Positions 1 to 6,770 of a stretch of 8,049 nt of DNA are shown here, in pieces. Source of the DNA: an uncultured Erysipelotrichaceae bacterium (lineage in GTDB: Bacteria > Bacillota_I > Bacilli_A > Erysipelotrichales > Erysipelotrichaceae). Each line of letters begins with the position of its first letter. The stretch's first letter is position 1. The translations under genes and the position numbers were made by a program. The notes under the pieces were generated by a model that was not told where the DNA came from, did not search any database, and worked only from the letters and a program-made list of their open reading frames with translations. Location of the stretch: NCBI GenBank assembly GCA_947175465.1, contig CAMWMY010000047.1, positions 1 to 8,049 of the forward strand. Direction: 5' to 3'.

Positions 1-533
1 CTATAAGGAGCCGCATGAATCACTTTTCCTGGATTTCCACTACTGTCTAAAACAAAAGCATAATCAATAGGACCATAAGCATTGGTATCGAAGGCTTTGG
101 CACCAAACAATCCTGTTTCTTCCGCAATACTAAAAACCATAATGATTTCAGGGTGATCAAGATTTTGTTCTTGAATTTGATGAATAAGCTCTAAAATAGC
201 AACAATTCCACTTTTATCATCCCCACCAAGTATACTTGTTCCATCTGTTTTAATTATACCATCTTCAAGAATTGGATGAATCTTTGTACAAGGAGAAACC
301 GTATCCATATGGGCAGATAATAAAACTCTTTTCTTTCCTGGTGCTTTAAGAACACCAATAATATTTCCACTATTGCCATCAATTGTTTTCCCAGCATTAT
401 CTTCATGAGCTTCAATATTATGTTGTTTTAAATATTGTATTAAAAAATCAGCCATCTTTCTTTCTTTTCCACTTGGAGAAGAAAGTGATGCCATCTCTAA
501 AAAGGTTTTTGTAACTCTCTCTTTATTAATCAT
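1..533 (-). CDS. M20-family peptidase T-like metallopeptidase (3' end outside window)
   Basis: Partial gene; the first 177 codons are present and the rest lies beyond base 1. The product resembles the peptidase T-like branch of the M20 zinc aminopeptidases, cytosolic enzymes that trim short peptides. Visible features are SPSGKE near residues 19-24, the metal-ligand motif SAHMDTV (His75, Asp77), ILGGDDKSG with the bridging Asp105, and the AEET motif with catalytic Glu138 and metal-binding Glu139. Asp163 in VLDSSG is a further likely zinc ligand. Family members are roughly 370 residues, so a little under half is seen. The ATG at 533-531 is preceded by AGAAGGAAATGAT, a good ribosome binding site. 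The gene starts 22 bases after the nucleoside phosphorylase stop and is probably last or late in the same operon. The M20 assignment is firm, but peptidase T-like versus another M20 subgroup is inferred from the first half only. Confidence 0.88.
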   Translation of the reverse strand, partial: MINKERVTKTFLEMASLSSPSGKERKMADFLIQYLKQHNIEAHEDNAGKTIDGNSGNIIGVLKAPGKKRVLLSAHMDTVSPCTKIHPILEDGIIKTDGTSILGGDDKSGIVAILELIHQIQEQNLDHPEIIMVFSIAEETGLFGAKAFDTNAYGPIDYAFVLDSSGNPGKVIHAAPY

Positions 534-555
534 ATCATTTCCTTCTTTCTAATAT

Positions 556-1863
556 TTACACATTTCTAATTACTTTATAAATTAATTTTTCTTTCTCTAC
601 TTTTTGCTTACTCCATACATAACTTTGATAAAAAGCATCTTTCCAATCTTGTGGTAAGTCAAAGTTCGTATGAATCTCTGCTAAAGATTCTCCTTCTTTT
701 ACATAATCACCGACTTTTTTTCTTAGCACAATTCCTACTGCTGGATCGATTACATCTTCTTTGGTACTTCTACCTGCACCAAGTTTCATAGCTAAAACAC
801 CTAGCTCTAGTGTATGCATGCATTTTATATACCCTTCTTCGATAGATGGTAGTGAAATAATAGAAGTAGCTTTTGGCAATTGTTGAGGATCTAAAATTTG
901 TTGAACATCTCCACCTTGTGCTTCTACTAGCTCTTGTAGCTTTTTAAATCCTGTTCGATCTTCAATTACTTTTCTTAATGTTTCTTCTCCCTGTTCTAGC
1001 GAAGAAACAACCTTTGCTTGTAAAAGCATAATGCTTCCAGCTTCTATACATAGCTCCTCAAAATCTTTTGGTCCTTCTCCACATAAAGTAGCGATTGCTT
1101 CTTTTACTTCTAATGCATTTCCAATCGCATTTCCTAAAGGTTGATTCATATTAGAAATAACTACATTTACTTCTTTTCCTAAATGATTTCCAATTTTGAT
1201 CATCATTTTTGCCAGTGCTTCGGCTTGCACCGCATCTTCCATAAAAGCACCAGATCCAAATTTTACATCTAATAAAATTTTATCTGCACCTGAAGCTAGT
1301 TTCTTTGCCATAATACTTGATGCAATTAAAGGAAGAGAATTTACGGTTGCTGTAACATCACGAAGAGCATATAATTTTTTATCTGCTGGCACAAGCGAAT
1401 TACTTTGCCCAACAATCGCTATTCCTATCGTATTCACTTGCTTTTTAAAGCGTTCCTCTTCTAATTGAATTTGAAAGCCTTTAATAGATTCTACCTTATC
1501 TAAAGTACCACCTGTATGTCCAAGACCTCTTCCACTCATTTTAGCGATCTTTACACCACAAGCAGCTACCATCGGAAGTAAGCTTAAACTTGTTTTATCT
1601 CCTACTCCACCTGTCGAATGTTTATCACATATAATTCCATGAATTTCTTTTAAATCAATAATTTCTCCACTTTCCATCATCGCTTGTGTCAAATAAGCTG
1701 TCTCTTCCTCATTCATTCCTTGAAAATAAATAGCCATTAAAAAAGAACTCACTTGATAATCAGGAATTTCATCTGCTGTATATCCTTTAATAAAAAAGAA
1801 TATCTCCTCTTTTGATAAAGCCTTTCCTACTTTCTTTTTTTCAATTAAATCAAGAAAACGCAT
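556..1863 (-). CDS. pdp: Pyrimidine-nucleoside phosphorylase
   Basis: Cytosolic enzyme that phosphorolyses uridine, deoxyuridine and thymidine to the free base plus (deoxy)ribose-1-phosphate. The 435 residues match the usual length of about 433. The phosphate-binding stretch KHSTGGVGDKTS lies at 81-92. The thymidine/pyrimidine phosphorylase signature SGRGLGHTGGTLDKVE is at 110-125. The base-binding residues R168, S183 and K187 sit in the conserved region 164-190. The C-terminal PYNP domain occupies about 345-420. The wording before the signature (KMSGRG) looks more like the broad-specificity Gram-positive enzyme than E. coli DeoA; this is a family-level judgement, and thymidine-only specificity cannot be excluded. 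Its start is 14 bases after the folA stop, with GGGAGG seven bases before the ATG, so it is co-transcribed with folA and thyA. Next to thymidylate synthase it probably salvages or recycles pyrimidine deoxynucleosides. Confidence 0.95.
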   Translation of the reverse strand: MRFLDLIEKKKVGKALSKEEIFFFIKGYTADEIPDYQVSSFLMAIYFQGMNEEETAYLTQAMMESGEIIDLKEIHGIICDKHSTGGVGDKTSLSLLPMVAACGVKIAKMSGRGLGHTGGTLDKVESIKGFQIQLEEERFKKQVNTIGIAIVGQSNSLVPADKKLYALRDVTATVNSLPLIASSIMAKKLASGADKILLDVKFGSGAFMEDAVQAEALAKMMIKIGNHLGKEVNVVISNMNQPLGNAIGNALEVKEAIATLCGEGPKDFEELCIEAGSIMLLQAKVVSSLEQGEETLRKVIEDRTGFKKLQELVEAQGGDVQQILDPQQLPKATSIISLPSIEEGYIKCMHTLELGVLAMKLGAGRSTKEDVIDPAVGIVLRKKVGDYVKEGESLAEIHTNFDLPQDWKDAFYQSYVWSKQKVEKEKLIYKVIRNV

Positions 1864-1877
1864 ATTGTTGCCTCCCT

Positions 1878-2348
1878 TTACTTTCTTACATAATGCAATA
1901 AGGTAAAACCATCCTTCTTCTGCTTTGATTCTATGTTAAACTCTTCTTTATTATACGCTGGAAAATACGTATCGGCAGAATGCTTTCCATCAACAAGTGA
2001 AATCCACATTTCATCCACGTAAGGCAAAGCTTGTTCATATATCAAAGCCCCTCCACAAACAAATAGTATTTCTTCTTTCTTTTTATATTCTTCTAACAAA
2101 GCAATAAAATCTTCCACTACACAAACATTATCATAAGGAACCTTATAATCTTTTTTCTTTGTCACAACATACGTAAAACGATCTGCTAATGGTTTTTTTA
2201 ATGATGAAAATGTTACTCTTCCCATGACTATTTTTTGATGCAGCGTTATTTGCTTAAAACACTTTAAGTCTTCAGGTAAATTCCAAGGCATCCATCCCTT
2301 ATATCCAATCGCACGTTGTTCATCGTGAGCTACAACTAAAGAAATCAT
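1878..2348 (-). CDS. folA: Dihydrofolate reductase
   Basis: Reduces dihydrofolate to tetrahydrofolate with NADPH, in the cytosol. The 156 residues are typical for a chromosomal DHFR. The family signature runs AIGYKGWMPWNLPEDLKCFK at 13-32, with catalytic Asp27 in the same place as E. coli Asp27. MGRVTF (42-47) and the VCGGA loop (97-101) form NADPH contacts. The ATG overlaps the thyA stop as TAATG, so translation is almost certainly coupled to thyA. The pairing is functional: thymidylate synthase turns methylene-tetrahydrofolate into dihydrofolate, which this enzyme recycles. The chromosomal context and ordinary length give no reason to call it an acquired trimethoprim-resistance allele; drug sensitivity cannot be read from the sequence alone. 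Confidence 0.97.
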   Translation of the reverse strand: MISLVVAHDEQRAIGYKGWMPWNLPEDLKCFKQITLHQKIVMGRVTFSSLKKPLADRFTYVVTKKKDYKVPYDNVCVVEDFIALLEEYKKKEEILFVCGGALIYEQALPYVDEMWISLVDGKHSADTYFPAYNKEEFNIESKQKKDGFTLLHYVRK

Positions 2349-3220
2349 TAGACACTTACCTTCCCGACAATTTTTTCATGACATTGATAATTTTCTAAAG
2401 TGAAATCTTCTCCTTTAAAATCATAAATACTTTGAATTTCTGGATTTATTTTTAAAGTACAAAGTTTCTTTGGTTCCCTTGTACATTGTAATTGGATTTG
2501 TTCAAGATGATTATGATAAATATGTACATCTCCAAAAGTATGAACAAATTCTTTTACTTTATAACCACACACTTGTGCAATCATATGTGTCAATAAAGCA
2601 TAGGAAGCGATATTAAATGGAACACCTAAAAAAACATCAGCACTTCTTTGATACAATTGACAAGATAAATATTGTTGATCAGCACTTACATAAAATTGTA
2701 TAAAAGCATGACATGGTGGTAATGCCATATCTTTGATTTGCGCTGGATTCCATGCACTAATAATATGTCTTCTTGAAAAAGGGTTTTCTTTTAACCCTTT
2801 AATTAATTCTTCGACTTGATCCACTCCAAAAAAATCTCGCCATTGTTTACCATACACAGGTCCAAGATCGCCATAGCGTTTTGCAAAGGTAGCATCTGTT
2901 TTTACTTTCTCAACAAAGGCTTGCATATCTTCTCCAGCATATTCTTTGGATTGCTTATAAGCTTCAAAAGGCCATTCATTCCATATACGTACATTTTTCT
3001 CAACGAGAGGTTGAATATTTGTACTTCCTGTTAAAAACCATAATAACTCTTCAACAACAGCTTTAAAATATACTTTCTTAGTTGTAAGAAGAGGAAACCC
3101 TTCTCGTAAATCAAAACGCATTTGATAACCAAAAACAGATTTTGTTCCTGTACCTGTTCGATCAATTCGATCTTCTCCATGTTCTAAAATATGTTGACAA
3201 AGCTCTAAATATTGCTTCAT
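2348..3220 (-). CDS. thyA: Thymidylate synthase (ThyA type)
   Basis: Methylates dUMP to dTMP using 5,10-methylene-tetrahydrofolate, releasing dihydrofolate. RTGTGT at 21-26 is the phosphate-binding loop, and the catalytic cysteine is Cys170 in MALPPCHAF. The second phosphate-binding arginine pair is SRRH (149-152). [19 protein letters not shown] (189-207) and [12 protein letters not shown] (227-238) are the dUMP-binding and conserved C-terminal segments. At 290 residues it lies between the short E. coli form (264) and the long Lactobacillus casei form (316). The extra residues sit at about 84-116, between IWNEW and GDLGPVYG, and the early part resembles the L. casei insert. The ATG overlaps the preceding stop as ATGA, with AAAGGAAC upstream as ribosome binding site. 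The downstream folA start overlaps its stop as TAATG. Confidence 0.98.
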   Translation of the reverse strand: MKQYLELCQHILEHGEDRIDRTGTGTKSVFGYQMRFDLREGFPLLTTKKVYFKAVVEELLWFLTGSTNIQPLVEKNVRIWNEWPFEAYKQSKEYAGEDMQAFVEKVKTDATFAKRYGDLGPVYGKQWRDFFGVDQVEELIKGLKENPFSRRHIISAWNPAQIKDMALPPCHAFIQFYVSADQQYLSCQLYQRSADVFLGVPFNIASYALLTHMIAQVCGYKVKEFVHTFGDVHIYHNHLEQIQLQCTREPKKLCTLKINPEIQSIYDFKGEDFTLENYQCHEKIVGKVSV

Positions 3221-3927
3221 AAATTGTTCCTTTCCAATGCTTTTAACATTTCTATTTCTTCTTCTGTTAAAAAACGATACTTACCGACAGCTAATGATGC
3301 ATCTAAAAGAAGAGGTCCCATACGAAGACGCTTTAAATAGCAAACTTCATTTCCTAAACATTTCATCATTCGTTTAATCTGATGATACTTTCCTTCACAA
3401 ATCGTTAAATAAATTTGATGACGCTCTATAACTTCTACCTTAGCTGGCAAACATTTCTCATCATTTCCAATATCCATCCCCTGCTCTAATAAGTGAATAT
3501 CTTTTTCTTGTAAGCTATGTTTTAAAATAACAAAATACGTTTTTTCTACATGCTTTTTAGGTGATAATAAGCGATGAGCAAGCTTTCCATCATTCGTTAT
3601 AAGAAGAAGTCCTTCAGTATCAATATCCAAGCGTCCTACAGGAAAACATCCTTTTAGCAGTGGTTCTTCTATAAGATCAAGAACCGTTGTATGTATATCA
3701 TCTTGAGTTGCAGAAAGAACGCCAGCTGGTTTATGTAACATGAGATATTGAAACTCTTCCAATTGAATACGCTTATTATCAACACATACGATATCTTGTG
3801 GTTGAAGTGAAAAATCACTTTGTGTGCATATTTCATCATTCACACTTACTCTTTTTTTACGTATAAGCACTTTTACTTCTTTTCTTGTTCCATAGCCTGC
3901 ATGCGCCAGTAATTTATCTAACCTCAT
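3217..3927 (-). CDS. RsuA/RluB-family ribosomal RNA pseudouridine synthase
   Basis: Converts a specific uridine in rRNA to pseudouridine. An RsuA-like enzyme would act on 16S rRNA (U516 in E. coli), but RluB/RluE-type 23S targets cannot be fully excluded. The 236 residues are close to E. coli RsuA (231). An N-terminal S4 RNA-binding domain covers about 1-48 ([17 protein letters not shown]). The catalytic motif [12 protein letters not shown] at 98-109 contains the nucleophile Asp101, followed by [10 protein letters not shown]. The conserved [11 protein letters not shown] motif is at 178-188. The ATG overlaps the flippase stop as ATGA, and its own Shine-Dalgarno is weak (AGAGTGAAAAG), so it probably depends on coupling. 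From memory, Bacillus subtilis also keeps a pseudouridine synthase gene next to ytgP, which would make the pairing conserved. The family call is strong; the target site is inference. Confidence 0.93.
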   Translation of the reverse strand: MRLDKLLAHAGYGTRKEVKVLIRKKRVSVNDEICTQSDFSLQPQDIVCVDNKRIQLEEFQYLMLHKPAGVLSATQDDIHTTVLDLIEEPLLKGCFPVGRLDIDTEGLLLITNDGKLAHRLLSPKKHVEKTYFVILKHSLQEKDIHLLEQGMDIGNDEKCLPAKVEVIERHQIYLTICEGKYHQIKRMMKCLGNEVCYLKRLRMGPLLLDASLAVGKYRFLTEEEIEMLKALERNNL

Positions 3928-5555
3928 CGTTTTCTTTTCACTCTTTCTAAAATATTAGCAAAGTCGATATGAAAAATCATTTGTGGTAATTGGAAATATG
4001 AGGTAACTGCAATATAAGCTATGATAGCCAAAAGACCACTGATTCCAAGTTCAATCATCGCTTGTATTCTTCCTACTTCCACTCCATTAAAGCCTAACTG
4101 CCTCATTCCAAAAGCAACCAAGGCGATAGTGAAAACACCCATCAATATGAAAATCATTTTTCGAAGTGTATAACGCCATGGTATCTGATGATGCTTCCAA
4201 ATAGCATACACATCTAAAAGAACAAAAACTCCCATTGAGAAAAGTGTCGATAAAACCGCTCCAGGAAAACCGAGCCATGCAATTAGAGGATAGGTTAATA
4301 TCACTTTAAGCGTGACTCCAATAACTTGGTTTTGAATATTTTGTTTCCGTAAATCTGCCGACATCATAAGAATTGTAAAGATAGGTGCAATCGTTCCAAT
4401 TAAGGCTTCTATAGAGTACCATGCTAAGACTTGTGAGCATAGCTCCAAATTTTCTCCTGGATTGTATAATACATAGTAAATTGGCTTTGCGAAAGCAAAA
4501 AGACAAAAGGAAATTGGAATTCCAATATATAATACAGAATCTACACAATCTCTTATATGCTTTTGCACGAGTTTTTTATTTTTCTTAGCTATTGCTGTTG
4601 TAATATAAGGAATTATAGCAGCTGAAAAACCTGGTGCTAAAATCATTGGAATAGACATCAATTTATTTACCCCTAAAGTAATCGCTCCAATAATAGCATC
4701 AGATTGTAAAACATCCCCATGCTGAGCTAAACCTCTTGGTAAAAATATAAGGTTGATGATACTATAGCTATATCCTAAAACAGCAACAAGTAAGTATGGA
4801 AAAGCAATAAGGACAAGTTCTTGAAAAATTGCTTTTTTATCCTGATTATGAACAACTTGCTGATTTCGCGTAAGTTTATGAATCTCTTTCATTCTCTTAC
4901 GATCATAAAACTTCATATGAATAATAGCTAAAATAGCTGAAATACTTGTCGATATAACTCCAAAATAAACAGCCCATATACGTTGTTGCCCAAATATATA
5001 AACTGCAATGGCACTTGCCCCTAATAAGAAAATAACACGTGAAATCTGTTCTAAAACTTGTGATAAGGCATATACTTCCATTTCTTTTAACCCTTGATAA
5101 AATCCACGTATTCCACTTAATATAGGTACGAAAAATAAAGCAAATGAAATAAGAATTAAGACATTGCGCATAATCATAATTTCATTTTCCGTAGCATTTT
5201 GTGAAATCATTAAAGCAGCAAAAGGTTTTGCGAAAAGCATCAAGAAAACCATACTTATAAAACCTAAAACAAGCATCACAGAAGAAGCCATCTTTTTTAC
5301 AAATAGGGATGTTTTATAATCATTACGCGAAGAATATTTGGCTACTAAAGTTGCAATCGCAAAAGGGAACCCTGCAATAGATACATTTAAAATATAAGAA
5401 TAAATTTGATAAGCTACACCATAGTAGGTCTGGTTAGCCCCTGTTTCTAAAATCGCATTAAAAGGAATAACATAAATGATTCCAATCAGTTTAGAAACAA
5501 AAATACCAGCAGAACTAATAAGTCCACCTGCGATAATCGATTGTTTTTTTGACAT
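3924..5555 (-). CDS. YtgP/MurJ-like lipid II flippase (MOP superfamily)
   Basis: Polytopic membrane protein of the polysaccharide-transporter group, most like YtgP, which works as a MurJ-type flippase for the peptidoglycan precursor lipid II. Many hydrophobic segments run from the N-terminus to the end, consistent with about 14 membrane helices, and the protein ends in the basic tail RVKRKR. SKLIGIIYVIPF close to the start and RGFYQGLKEMEVYALSQVLE in the middle are characteristic of the YtgP/SpoVB group. Two starts are possible. The ATG at 5588 (554 residues) overlaps the lipoprotein gene by 29 bases. The ATG at 5555 (543 residues, MSKKQS) begins four bases after that gene's stop and gives a family-like N-terminus and length. 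Neither has a good Shine-Dalgarno; I prefer 5555 and expect coupling. A SpoVB-like sporulation role is an alternative, but the housekeeping neighbours favour YtgP. Confidence 0.9.
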   Translation of the reverse strand: MSKKQSIIAGGLISSAGIFVSKLIGIIYVIPFNAILETGANQTYYGVAYQIYSYILNVSIAGFPFAIATLVAKYSSRNDYKTSLFVKKMASSVMLVLGFISMVFLMLFAKPFAALMISQNATENEIMIMRNVLILISFALFFVPILSGIRGFYQGLKEMEVYALSQVLEQISRVIFLLGASAIAVYIFGQQRIWAVYFGVISTSISAILAIIHMKFYDRKRMKEIHKLTRNQQVVHNQDKKAIFQELVLIAFPYLLVAVLGYSYSIINLIFLPRGLAQHGDVLQSDAIIGAITLGVNKLMSIPMILAPGFSAAIIPYITTAIAKKNKKLVQKHIRDCVDSVLYIGIPISFCLFAFAKPIYYVLYNPGENLELCSQVLAWYSIEALIGTIAPIFTILMMSADLRKQNIQNQVIGVTLKVILTYPLIAWLGFPGAVLSTLFSMGVFVLLDVYAIWKHHQIPWRYTLRKMIFILMGVFTIALVAFGMRQLGFNGVEVGRIQAMIELGISGLLAIIAYIAVTSYFQLPQMIFHIDFANILERVKRKR

Positions 5556-5559
5556 AATA

Positions 5560-6123
5560 CTAAGAAGCTGGTTGCTCAACTTGATCATTTGATGAAGCTT
5601 GCGTACCTACTGTTTCTTCACCTTGATCTTCATATGTATAATTAAAAAATGCTCTAGTAGTATTTAATTTAGCATAATCTTTCCATGTGACCATCACATT
5701 TAAAGTGAATTTAGGAGATGATGATTGCCCACTTAATTGAATTCCACCATAATAGCCATCTTCTTTTTTGGATTGAAAAGGAATCATCGTATATTTTTCA
5801 TTTGCATCATCGGTAAGTCCTAAATTAGGCATCCATTCCTTATCTGCATCTATATTTTTATTTAAAACCATCATTTCAATATCATACATAGCTACTTTAG
5901 GGTTATGAATCGTTACCGTATATTCATAAAATCCATCTTTATTTTTCTCTACTTCTAAACGATGTTCAAAAGGAATATTTGTCGATTCTGCTCCTTTATT
6001 ATCAATAATGGCTTCCATGAAGCTCTTATAATTATTTAACATTTCTTGCTCTTTCTTCGCTGATCGTTTACATCCACTTAACAATACAGCGATAATTATG
6101 CAAAAGATCCCTAATTTTCGCAT
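5560..6123 (-). CDS. Predicted membrane-anchored lipoprotein of unknown function
   Basis: A 187-residue predicted lipoprotein whose function I do not recognise. The N-terminus has a short basic start (MRK), a hydrophobic core and a lipobox LLSGC with Cys18 as the lipidated residue, so it should sit on the outer face of the cytoplasmic membrane. A Lys/Glu-rich stretch (19-30) precedes a globular part, about 50-165, with alternating hydrophobic residues (for example YEYTVTIHNP and KFTLNVMVTW) that suggest an all-beta fold. The tail (165-187) is polar, rich in Glu, Gln and Ser, and probably disordered. It is the first gene after the promoter at 6142-6150, with GAGGTG before the ATG. The flippase starts right after its stop or overlaps it, so a role in envelope assembly is a context-based guess. 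The lipoprotein call is strong; the role is unknown. Confidence 0.85.
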   Translation of the reverse strand: MRKLGIFCIIIAVLLSGCKRSAKKEQEMLNNYKSFMEAIIDNKGAESTNIPFEHRLEVEKNKDGFYEYTVTIHNPKVAMYDIEMMVLNKNIDADKEWMPNLGLTDDANEKYTMIPFQSKKEDGYYGGIQLSGQSSSPKFTLNVMVTWKDYAKLNTTRAFFNYTYEDQGEETVGTQASSNDQVEQPAS

Positions 6124-6141
6124 AAACTCACCTCAAAAAAT

Positions 6142-6150
6142 ATTATAGCA
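6142..6150 (-). promoter_or_regulatory. Extended -10 promoter for the lipoprotein-flippase operon
   Basis: On the minus strand TGCTATAAT is a perfect extended -10 (TG plus one base, then TATAAT). The -35 is weak; the best fit is TTATCG at about 6166-6171 with an 18-base spacer. The predicted transcript would start near 6134-6136, giving a leader of only about 11-13 bases with GAGGTG almost at its 5' end. The site follows a terminator and precedes a long same-strand operon, which supports a real vegetative promoter. Confidence 0.75.
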
Positions 6151-6172
6151 TAATAATAGTGTGAACGATAAA

Positions 6173-6220
6173 AAAGATAAGATAATTTTTTCCTTTATAT
6201 ATTACCCTTCCCTTATCTTT
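6173..6220. repeat. AT-rich inverted repeat upstream of the promoter
   Basis: AAAGATAAG (6173-6181) and its exact complement CTTATCTTT (6212-6220) are separated by 30 bases. On the minus strand the second arm runs into TTTTTT, so it could act as a weak backup terminator, or as an operator, since one arm lies just upstream of the -35 region of the downstream promoter. The stem is AT-rich with a large loop, so chance occurrence in this low-GC spacer is quite possible. Confidence 0.3.
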
Positions 6221-6311
6221 ATGTGTTTTCTTCTATTTAGAAATCACCACTATAACGTACTCCTCTTATAAACTTCTTTCTTAAACCTTATCCAAAGAAA
6301 ATCTCTTTTAT

Positions 6312-6343
6312 AAAAAAACTGCCGCTTTTTAGCGAACAGTTTC
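6312..6343 (-). terminator. Intrinsic terminator after the DUF1540 gene
   Basis: On the minus strand AAACTG, a short bulge and CGC pair with GCG, G and CAGTTT around a TAAAAA loop, and seven T residues follow. That gives a stem of about ten pairs with one bulged base and a standard U-tract. It begins 13 bases after the stop codon of the 54-residue Cys-rich gene, so it closes the dpaB-dapA-cse60-DUF1540 block and separates it from the next operon. Confidence 0.88.
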
Positions 6344-6355
6344 TTTCTATATACC

Positions 6356-6520
6356 TTATTCCCCACAATTACAGCGGAAAGATTTACATGCTGTTTCATG
6401 AGATTCATTAGGTAATATACAGTCATCACAACAAACGCTTATCGTTTTTGCACAGCATCGATTGTCTTTATGGAATACACATGAATGTACATTACATAAA
6501 ATTTCTGTCTTATTACTCAT
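6356..6520 (-). CDS. DUF1540 cysteine-rich small protein
   Basis: A 54-residue protein with ten cysteines (C9, C14, C22, C23, C30, C31, C34, C45, C50, C52), a composition expected of a metal-binding or disulfide-rich microprotein. The order CNVHSC, a KDNRCCAKTISV-like centre and HETACKSF near the end fits DUF1540, a family of unknown function common in spore-forming Bacillota; that recognition is from memory of the family pattern. No signal peptide or membrane segment is present, so it is probably cytosolic or a spore component. AGGAGGTG six bases before the ATG is the strongest ribosome binding site in the window. It follows the cse60-like gene by 24 bases and is followed directly by a terminator, so it is the last gene of the dipicolinate block. 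The reading frame and family are well supported; a spore role is inference from position. Confidence 0.87.
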   Translation of the reverse strand: MSNKTEILCNVHSCVFHKDNRCCAKTISVCCDDCILPNESHETACKSFRCNCGE

Positions 6521-6544
6521 AGTAGCACCTCCTCAATAAATAGT

Positions 6545-6742
6545 CTAACCAGAAGTTTCTTCGTTATCCATATAAATAAGAAGGGCTGAAAAACAGTAAA
6601 TTTGTTCGTCCTCAACAACACAACTCGATGTGGAAAAGCGAATATCACATACTTTAATTGTCGGATGATCACTTAAAAAATCATTAATGGCATCACTAAG
6701 GTCATCTTCATGATCTTCATCAAATACTTTTACTTTTATCAT
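6545..6742 (-). CDS. Cse60-family sporulation protein
   Basis: A 65-residue acidic protein matching the small Cse60 family, named for a Bacillus subtilis gene under the mother-cell sigma-E factor; its molecular function is unknown. Family-like features are the start MIKVKVFDEDHE, a central IKVCDIRFSTSS strand, and the closing EDEQIYCFSALLIYM. There is no signal peptide, transmembrane segment or recognised catalytic motif. The ATG is preceded by AAGGTGATCGT, a good ribosome binding site, and lies 28 bases after the dapA stop, so it is almost certainly co-transcribed with dpaB and dapA. That placement agrees with a sporulation role. Family members are also annotated in organisms not known to sporulate, so the name alone is not proof of function. 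Confidence 0.85.
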   Translation of the reverse strand: MIKVKVFDEDHEDDLSDAINDFLSDHPTIKVCDIRFSTSSCVVEDEQIYCFSALLIYMDNEETSG

Positions 6743-6770
6743 ACGATCACCTTGTTTATCCTAACAGAGA

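Noticed and set aside
1196..1468. Plus-strand open frame of 90 codons inside the phosphorylase gene
   Set aside because: It is antisense to well-conserved coding sequence, has no recognisable domain and no convincing ribosome binding site; it is a shadow frame.
2816..3034. Plus-strand open frame of 72 codons inside thyA
   Set aside because: It is antisense to conserved thymidylate synthase sequence, and its hydrophobic look comes from the complement of AT-rich codons.
4087..4548. Alternate-frame minus-strand open frames within the flippase gene
   Set aside because: They lie wholly within the strongly supported membrane protein frame, and their composition is atypical for real proteins.
6265..6295. 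Possible second promoter, TTGGAT with TATAAG, 19-base spacer, minus strand
   Set aside because: The spacer is too long, both boxes are imperfect, and the much better TGCTATAAT lies downstream; AT-rich spacers give such matches by chance.
6161..6310. Search for a riboswitch, small RNA or short gene in the spacer before the lipoprotein gene
   Set aside because: No open frame with a start signal, no GC-rich structured element and no known riboswitch motif was found; only the weak AT-rich inverted repeat stands out.
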